Assembly: GCA_038363925.1 (NCBI GenBank)
Contig: JAQQWL010000006.1
Span: forward strand, 4,816,501-4,880,500
Length of the DNA stretch: 64,000 bases
Reading direction: 5' to 3'
From: Apiospora phragmitis
Taxonomy: Eukaryota; Ascomycota; Sordariomycetes; Amphisphaeriales; Apiosporaceae
Shown: positions 56,545-64,000 of the stretch, piece after piece
Layout of the letters: each line of letters starts with the position of its first letter
How positions within the stretch are numbered: the stretch's first letter is position 1
Program-made: the position numbers and the translations under genes
Notes under the pieces: model-generated
The model's database searches: none
Told to the model about the DNA's origin: nothing
Seen by the model: only the letters and a program-made list of their open reading frames with translations

Positions 56545-59472
56545 CTGTGTGCTCTAGTAATATATCGGATGAGGTCGTCGCACGCAGTCGAAAAAGTGAG
56601 TGAGCGGTAGAGAGAGAGTAGTGTCGCTGCGTGGTTGCATCAACTGTATTGGTTGTGTTAAGCATGCGGATGCGATGGATGGGATAGAATACGCGGGGGA
56701 TATCGTTATCTACGTCCCGCGCTGCTGTTACAGTTGCACTGTACATACGGCAAGGGAGCAGGCTGGGTACTTTTGCTAATGCTCGCTATCCCCTGTCAAT
56801 AGAAGCTTCCAAGGTTCTAGTCGAGCGGGCAAAATAGGCGGGCAATAGGACATGCAGTAAGGTTGTCGATCAAGGCTCCACGTGCGGATTGGCTGCTCAG
56901 GTTGTCTCAATTGAAGGAGACACGGTTGTTCGAAAATAGAAAATTGGCAACTAGGCTCAAGGCCGATTCATCGTCGCATTTACCAAGAATACATAATACA
57001 TCCCATGGGGGGCATGACACTGCTGCACTGCCGGCAATCCAGTTTGAGTATCAACTTGGCGGAGATGAGTTGATTTGACGTTTGATGGTACAGCGCTAAG
57101 TTAATCGGTGGTTGCAGGTCTTCCAGAAAGAAATCGATTGGTTCCAAGCCTTCCATCAAGCGACTTTCAGGTCATTCAGGTCCCGTTCCCGCACGCACTC
57201 CTTTACTCCGGCGTTTGGATGGAGCTCTTTTAGATTATCAGTCGTAAATACGCAGACATCTAGTCACTTGATGTTTCGTTTCTTTTTTTGTTAGTCTTGA
57301 CGCTTTCTTTCTAACTGTTGTCGTGTTTCATCTTCGATCCCTTACTCGATTTGGGTAGAGGGATTGTTAAGATGAGGCAGGTCGCAGTTCGTTAGGAGCC
57401 TTTTGCCTGCGAATGCTGCGTGGCGCTGGAGTCCAGCGGGGATTTAGGGAACGCTCAGTGCTCCATTCTCCAACAGTAATAACAGGTTTCAACCCAGCAG
57501 CTGTTCATGCTCGGGAGTACCGAGTTCGAGATGACAACATCGAGTCCTCGGCGCCTCAGGCCTTCTCGTCTTTTTGATTATTTGTGACGAGGGCCTCGTC
57601 ACGAGGCTGCTTCACCGTTGATCGATACACTAGTCATCTTGGACCTCTCCACAGCCTACACCATGTGTGAACTAGAGATATTGCAGTAAGGAATAAATTT
57701 CCCAATGGACTCCATGATGGCACAAGAGACTATTTCCCGAGCTGTCAAGCCAGTTAGATCGGCCGCGCCCAGCCTTGCCGGCAAATATCCGCTTTGTTGG
57801 CGCGTACTGATAGTAGACGATAGCTTCATCAGCAAAGCCGCTAATTTGGTCGGTTTCAAAACTCAATTCAACTACAATTACACTAATGGAATCTAAAGGA
57901 CAGTCCACTGTTGCCACTGTTAACTGAGAATCATAGGTATCCTTCGACGCGGACGCTCCCACCCAATACCTAATCGTCGAGCAAGTAGATCTATATATTC
58001 CAGATATTGGAACGGTTCTATAGGTATCTTTCAGATTACTTCATCATTTTTTTTTTGGCTGCTTGCTAGCGCGATTGCGTAATGAGCCCGACAGGTCGGG
58101 AAGGAGAAGAGATGAGGTACTCGATGCGCACATATCCTCAGCTCGTATTGTTTGGTACAGGGCTACATGAGGGTTAGAACAGTTCCACCTGCCTAGCCCG
58201 ATAGATCTTAGAAAGTCTTTGGGAGAACATGTCAAACTGCCTAGGGTGCTGGGTGCCTAGGGAAAAGGGCGCTAGCAAATGCTTCTAACAAGATCTCCCA
58301 ACATGAAACTGCCAGATTTGGCAAGTGACCCTGGAGGCCATCTCCCAAGGGGCCTCTGTCTCTTGGCCGAGCCTCGAGATTGTTCGGACATACATAAGTT
58401 GAAATGTTGAGGACTTCATATCCCTCAGGTAGGACTCGATGTGTTGCTTACTGCCTAAAGACCCCATGATGACGAGATAGAAGAACTAATAGCCCGGTGT
58501 CTTTGTCATCAACGGTGTGTCTATATCTCTGGGGAGCCAAGTCACTGAAAGACTTGATCGGGATATCACCAAGAGGCTGGCTGCATGTACTCCGTAGCGT
58601 GCATCAAACAGGAAGAGGTCTACGTTATCTCGATGCCTACCTCACATTTGTGTCTAACGTCTGGTTGAAAGGGGGTAGTCTGCCAAATTGTACAGATAGA
58701 CTACCTCCACGTGCAAGTACCTTATTAGAAGAGCAATCAATATTGGTTGGTGACTTGCATCCCGCTCCCGTCTGTCCGTCGACCTGCCATGCTTGCCGCT
58801 TGCCATGCCGCCACGCCTTCTAAAGTGATGCATTGCCTTACCCCACCTTGCTTATCCCTCATCCCTCCATCTCCCGAGGCGCGCCCCCTCTATCCCACCT
58901 AAAAAAGTACCTAGCTGCTCCTTCCGGTCGATCACATTGTGCCCAGCGCCCAGCCCAAGTGCGGTTTGTCAGACGGGAAAGCGACCAGAATTGCAGAGGG
59001 CCGGTGGAGCCACGACAAGAATCCGCTCTCCCGCCAACTTGCTAATCTTTATTTAGCCACCTCTCCAGCTTTTGCGAATTGCTCGTGTCGTGAGGCTCTG
59101 TTCCTGGTTCGAATCCCAAGATACTTACTCCAGCGACTGCGACTGTTTTTGTCGTTGGGACCAGCAAACACTTCACACTCACTCGCGCGACTCGCTTTAT
59201 CCAGCTTTGACCCACAGGATGCTGCCTTTTCATCCCTACTTGGAACTGCCGCATCGAGCCAGGTACCGCTTTCGCCAGGCTGTCGGAGTAGAGGGAGGGT
59301 ATTCGAAGGGACCCAAGCAAACCATCGGAGCCGACCTTGCAGGGAGCATCTTCGAGTTCAGAGAGCGCCACCCGACATTATCCCCAAGTCGCATTGCTGA
59401 GCCGATAACCACCTGCTACTTCTCGGGTTATTGACCCTGTCACCCCGCGCCGCCGGCAGTCCCGCACGTGCA
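56545..59472. other. 2.9-kb divergent intergenic region between two Zn2Cys6 genes
   Basis: Upstream of both regulators. Only short unsupported frames. Length and pyrimidine-rich stretches (57270-57310, 58780-58900) are consistent with a large regulatory region with long leaders. No RNA gene was recognised. Confidence 0.5.
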
Positions 59473-61706
59473 ATGCCTCGCTCAAGCTTCTCAGATAACC
59501 CATTGCTTCGCGTATCACGCCCCGTCTCCGCCTGCTCAAGATGTAAGCTTTCTCATATCCTTGAATCCCATATCAGTTTATTTATTCTACGGGGTTTTTA
59601 TGCTAATTCGGCAACAGGTCGATCTGCCAAAGTCAAGGTGAATAGATATGAGTCCGATGAGTCGAGGAGTCTGCTGACTGATTTTATGGGAGTAGTGTGA
59701 CGGCAAACTGCCAGCATGCACAGCTTGCGAAAAGGCTGGGCGTGAGACCGAGTGCTCAAGTGCAAATGATCAATTTGCCAGAGGCAAGGAACGGAGGTTT
59801 GACGCCATCAACCATAAACCACATGCAACCCTTTTGCTAATTCTGGCTCAGCTATGTTGCAGCTTTGGAGTTGCGCATCGAGAAGTTGGAGAGGCGCCTT
59901 TCCTATGCGCGATCCAGAAAGGCATCAGTCTCTCAGCATGAGACGGATGCACCTCCGAGAGAACCAGAACGCAAGGATTCTCTGGCAACTATCAGGGCAG
60001 CCATTCATCGCAATGCTGCCCGAAAACGCGAGACCTCGGATGTTAACTCATTGCTGTCTGATTTTGGTTTCCTGTACGCCAAGTAGCAGTTCGCCGTACC
60101 TCTTGTGCATTCATTAACTGCGTACAAATAGGTCTATCAATGCCACTACCAGAGACTTTGAGTCCTCCATGGGCAACATGACCTTCGCGCGTCTAGTGCT
60201 AGCCGCTGCGTCGAATGATACCTTGCCAGACCCTCAAAGCTGGTCTCTGCCGCCGAGACCTACGGCGCTGGCCATTGCACAATATTATATGACCAACATC
60301 TACTCACTATATCCGGCTTTCTCGGAAACAAGTCTATACAGTGTTCTCGACCAGGCTTATATGACTCAAGACAGATACATCAAAGACCACGACTACTGGC
60401 TAGTCTACATGGTTCTTGCCATTGGTTCCATGGCCCAGAGTCAGACAAGCCAAGACGAGCACTACGCCAACGGGTTACACTTCGTGGCAGAAGCTCTCCA
60501 ATACGCTGACGGGGCCTTGATGCCGGGTCACGTCGCCCAGATTAGGTCGTTGATCCTGCTGACACAATACTCCATGCTTGATCCGGCGCATTTCGATAGC
60601 TGGCATTTGATTGGATTCACGTGCCGAGCAGTGATCGATCTAGGCCTCCACCAAGATCCGCCCCCCAGAGCAAATGCCTGACAAGACCATGCTTGACATG
60701 AGACGAAAAATGTTCTATTGTGTATACTCGCTCGACAGGTGCGCCAACCCAACCCCTTTTTTATGGAAACCCGAACTAATGGTGTAACAGGTCGATCAGC
60801 ATGGTGCATGCGCGTGCGTTTTGTTTCCCTGACAATGCAACACATGTCGCATGGCCAAGACCTTCCTCGTTCAGTCGGCGCGCGTCCATCACTGGCCAAA
60901 TACTTTCGGGTTCTGAGCCGGCCTTCTTGCTTTTCCAGCTGCGACGAGCGCAGTCGCAATGGTACCAAATCCTTTTTCAATCGGATCCTACGCCGATACA
61001 TGATTCGACATCATTCATCTGGCAGATGTGTCAGGATATGCGCGAGTGGGCAGATGCTCTTCCAAGTACGCTGCCAGTGGGTATGCGTGAGCTTTTCGAT
61101 CTTGAAGTCCGCTATAGTCTGGTATACTGTCTCGCACCATCTGCGAGGGCTCCCCACATCACCGACTACGGCCGTGTCTTGATCTTCGAACATACCCTTG
61201 CTTATCTCGACCGGATATACGAGGTTGCCCACAGCGGCAGAAGCGTTGCTTTCTACACCTACCACGATGCTCTTCGGGTGTTCTTCATGGCCAACCAATT
61301 TGCTGCCGTTCTTCGCGACGCAGAAGATTTACTTTTGGCTGGGGTAATGATTCCCCCGCCGCACACGGAACACGGCAAACCTCAACCACCTCCGCTACCA
61401 TCACGTCCTGGGGGCCCGGCGGGCGACAACCTCGAAAGGAGCCTTGCCTGCTTAGAGCGGACTGTGCAACTGATGGCGAAGTTCGGCCAGCTATGGGCGA
61501 ACTCGGCATCGCTAAAGCAAAGCCTTGAGCTCAGCACGAGCGACTTATTTGCTAGATTGCAAATGCGACAGCAGATGCGACAATGTTCTCCACCACAGAA
61601 CGTGTCACCACCCATGCCAAGGGAGATGAGGTGGGTCGGTGTTGATGTCGAGGCCATGATGCGTGGGAACACCGGCAGTTCAAGGAATGTGAAGTACGAG
61701 CAATGA
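59473..61706 (+). CDS. Second Zn2Cys6 transcription factor, one homopolymer frameshift
   Basis: Six exons: 59473..59542, 59618..59637, 59696..59796, 59852..60073, 60132..60738 and 60791..61706. The zinc cluster is spread over the first three (CSRCRSAKVKCDGKLPAC, then TACEKAGRETEC), including a 20-nt micro-exon. A coiled coil follows (YVAALELRIEKLERRL). The fungal_trans domain starts at PTALAIAQYYMTNIYSLYPA, with AIGSMAQSQ, AQIRSLILLTQYSMLDP, CRAVIDLGLHQDPPP, MRRKMFYCVYSLDR and SMVHARAF. In exon 5 a run of six C at 60661-60666 puts the frame off by one; with five C the reading continues without a break to the next splice. The total is then 1,935 nt (644 aa), divisible by three. The target is unknown. 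It is divergent from the other Zn2Cys6 gene and not closely similar to it. Confidence 0.82.
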
Positions 61707-62655
61707 ACGACAACGGCTCTTTAATTATATATAATGAGCGGATGGAACTTACCGAGCGAGACGAACTGTTATGAACTACTACTGGTCAATGTGGTGGTGG
61801 CGGTATGCGCCGGTGGGCCGGCAAGGAGGAACAACGTCAAGGCAGGGTCTCTTCCAATGTTTTGTCGCGCGGTTGGAGTGCATTATTTGAAGCTAGCCTA
61901 TTCGACTTGATACCCACTATGAGTTTTGATGTATGTCTACATATAAGAGCCATTTGGAAACCGCAATGCCAGTTAGAGGTAATCGAGGCATCGATCCACA
62001 CGCTCGGTAGCGTAGAGCCGCCGTGTCTTACTTCGATATCTCGGCTGCCAGCTTGGAGCCCTCGATTCTTTCTTATAGTAAGGACCCTCTACCTAATGAT
62101 AAATACTTACGATATTTTCAAATTCCAGAGAAACATGCCGCTGATGCGTTCCAGGAACGGTTGCTGGTTCTCCTCACACTAGTCCGCGCGTGTTCTCCCC
62201 GCAATGTTTCCGCAATGGAAAGTCCAACTGACAGCAATGCATCAGACTTCTCATTGAGACGATCGGGGTCAGCGCCCTCCATCGAGCGAATTCATGAGCT
62301 TTTACATGAGTGGGTGAAAGTGACAAGACACTGATTGATGCCGGCTCGTTATAGACAGACCGCAGGGGTCAGTTCCCGGATGTGGCGCTTGGATCCTGGG
62401 AAAGTGGAAATATATCATGAAGATTGGCTCTTACTAACTCGCTCTTCAGCCGTACTACCAAAGAATCCACGATCTCTGCTTCTAGGATGCAAGGCAGACG
62501 CGACCGTGTTGTTCTCGAACCTAAACTGCGTCTCTAGATGACACGCGTCCGCTCTTATATAAACAGAGGGGTGGTTAGGAAGGCATTTCAGCAGTTCATG
62601 CTGCTTATTTCATCCTTGCTCCTTTGAAAGGAACGAGGGCGATTTCACAATCACA
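61707..62655. other. Intergenic region
   Basis: Short open frames, the longest 126 codons at 61805, with no domain or splice support. Confidence 0.4.
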
Positions 62656-63127
62656 ATGGTTGTTTTCTATTCTTTACGATTCGCCCGGGCCGTCCTGAGA
62701 TCGACGTGGGACAATGTGGTTTTTATTATCGGGATGTTTGCTTTTCCCTTTTTGATTACGTAACGAATTTACCACGATGTTGCAGCGGTATTAATATTTT
62801 CTTAGGTTTTCATTTCTCCTTATTTTAATTCTTCTTCCCTGATTGCTAATTATCCATGTTCACTATTAGAGCCTGGTTTGTGTCTGAGCTACTCAACCGA
62901 GAAACCTCCAGGAAATGTTCGGTGAGCAGATCATGGAGCAAATGGACGTCATCGAGCGGCGACTCCGTCGGCGAAGACGTAAGAACTGTCGACAGCTCGT
63001 CCGTCTGGGGCGGAGAGTCCGCGACGACCGATACGAGACCGAACACAAGATCAGCCGCTTGGCCGCAAAGTTGACCAGGCACATCAACTATCTATCACAC
63101 GAAATGGAGCAGCAGGCAGAGCGTTAG
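62656..63127 (+). CDS. Possible small gene: membrane segment plus basic coiled coil (weak)
   Basis: An ATG in strong context (CACAATGG, 62656) opens a frame with a hydrophobic stretch NVVFIIGMFAFPFLI that soon stops. A second frame from 62915 reads EQIMEQMDVIERRLRRRRRK and LAAKLTRHINYLSHEMEQQ, a charged helical segment ending at 63127. A splice joining them could not be settled: the GTAACG donor and nearby acceptors do not keep frame. It may be two unrelated chance frames. Confidence 0.22.
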
Positions 63128-64000
63128 CTAGTTACTGAACAGCCGCCGTGGAGATGGGGGGACTTTTTAGGGTTCTGGTGTGATGGGCGTGCGGATATAT
63201 ACCTGGCAGCAGAAGATCAAACCCCTGGTGGAATGTATAATGATGGCTCTTTCTCGGTGGGAACTTAGGGATCGGCGGATTGAAAGAAGCATTGAACAAA
63301 AGGGGTGATAAACATTATAATGCCTATGTAGGGGCTATATAGGGGGGCTGTTTGATATATTATACTGAAGCTTTTTTAGGAGGGAAGGGGGGTATGTACA
63401 CATGCGTATTCTTTTATTTTATATAGATCCTAACTGCTGCTTAAATGTAGGTCTTCGCTTGTTGTTATGAGCCGCCTGTTCTGAGCATATAGTCTTGTTA
63501 GCTCCCCCGATATAGCGGACAGACTGGCTAAGCGACAGCGGGACTAGGTCTCGAGTATAGGGACTCGGTGGAGTATCAGCAGGTCGTTTCACTACTGCAC
63601 CTGAGGGGGAAATCCCGATAGAAAAACAAACGACGATTCCAAGAAACCACAGATTAGTATAATCTAGATACAGTCGACTGCATCACGTATCTTATATTCC
63701 CACACTAGGCACAGCCTCCGAAACTGATCCCCCTTGCTACTTACTACCTCTTCGCTATGAATTTATTTATGTTCATACCAGGCACTCTGCTTCTTAGCGA
63801 GGGATCCGGCAGCGGCAAGGGTCCATACCGCATCTAGAACATCTGGCCATATTGAATGTGATAGTCGTCTGGTTGGCTAGTACTGCACAAGTGATCAATG
63901 CTTATCCCTCTATCGTTGGTTATTTGTGCTGGTTGTAAAGAGAAGAGCAGGGCGGATGCTGGGCGAGGCCTTTGCTGGGTTTTATAGACGTTTCGGCTGC
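63128..64000. other. No gene seen
   Basis: Sequence to the window edge shows no supported coding region, repeat or RNA gene. Confidence 0.45.

Noticed and set aside
57672..57962. 96-codon minus-strand frame between the Zn2Cys6 genes
   Set aside because: No recognisable domain and no supporting introns; overlapping frames on the other strand are equally long.
59101..59125. GGTTCGAATCC, resembling a tRNA B box
   Set aside because: The flanking bases do not form a T-arm stem and no A box or acceptor pairing is found upstream.

Overview
The window comes from a filamentous ascomycete (Pezizomycotina, probably a Sordariomycete). Evidence: introns of 50-110 bp with GTAAGT-like donors and CTAAC-type branch points, HET and NACHT genes, Zn2Cys6 regulators, a CUE-containing Vps9 protein, a Dnf3-type flippase, and a large AT-rich block whose mutations look like repeat-induced point mutation (RIP). 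No species is named.

Layout. 0-10.5 kb holds housekeeping genes: a P4-ATPase flippase of the Dnf3 type (minus), a Vps9-type Rab5 exchange factor (minus, with two apparent 1-base frameshifts) and a small cysteine-containing hypothetical protein (plus). 11.2-13.2 kb is a decayed HET gene. 13.5-14.1 kb is a small putative secreted-protein gene cut off from its start codon. 14.1-29.9 kb is one nested transposon stack. The outermost layer is a Fot1/pogo-like DNA transposon (A). It is interrupted by a second Fot1-like element (B). B is interrupted by an 11.4-kb Ty3/gypsy chromovirus and by a solo LTR of the same family. The chromovirus carries two inverted 1,859-bp copies of a third Fot1-like element (C). 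Terminal repeats and target duplications can be read for A, B, the chromovirus, the solo LTR and C2; for C1 the left end is clear and the right target duplication has decayed. Nearly all coding sequence in the stack is destroyed by C-to-T and G-to-A changes. The stack sits exactly at the TA of codon 2 of the secreted-protein gene: its ATG and promoter lie beyond the far end, near 29.9-30.05 kb.

31-45.7 kb is an accessory region dominated by remains of fungal NLR/incompatibility genes: a chimeric NACHT-TPR pseudogene, a nucleoside-phosphorylase (PNP_UDP) fragment, a decayed membrane-protein gene, two copies of a HET C-terminal module and one HET ORF that still reads through. 46-51 kb holds a secreted berberine-bridge-like FAD oxidase, a Kex2-site cysteine-rich secreted protein and a GNAT acetyltransferase with a frameshift. 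53.5-61.7 kb holds two divergent Zn2Cys6 regulators 2.9 kb apart, the second with a homopolymer frameshift. The last 2.3 kb has no convincing gene.

Two patterns cut across the window. Nonsense codons in the pseudogenes that flank the stack fit C:G-to-T:A transitions, as expected if RIP acted on or leaked into them. Three otherwise well-conserved genes (VPS9, GNAT, second Zn2Cys6) each carry single-base indels whose reversal gives lengths divisible by three, which suggests sequencing error rather than real loss. All family assignments come from reading motifs by eye; no database search was possible.
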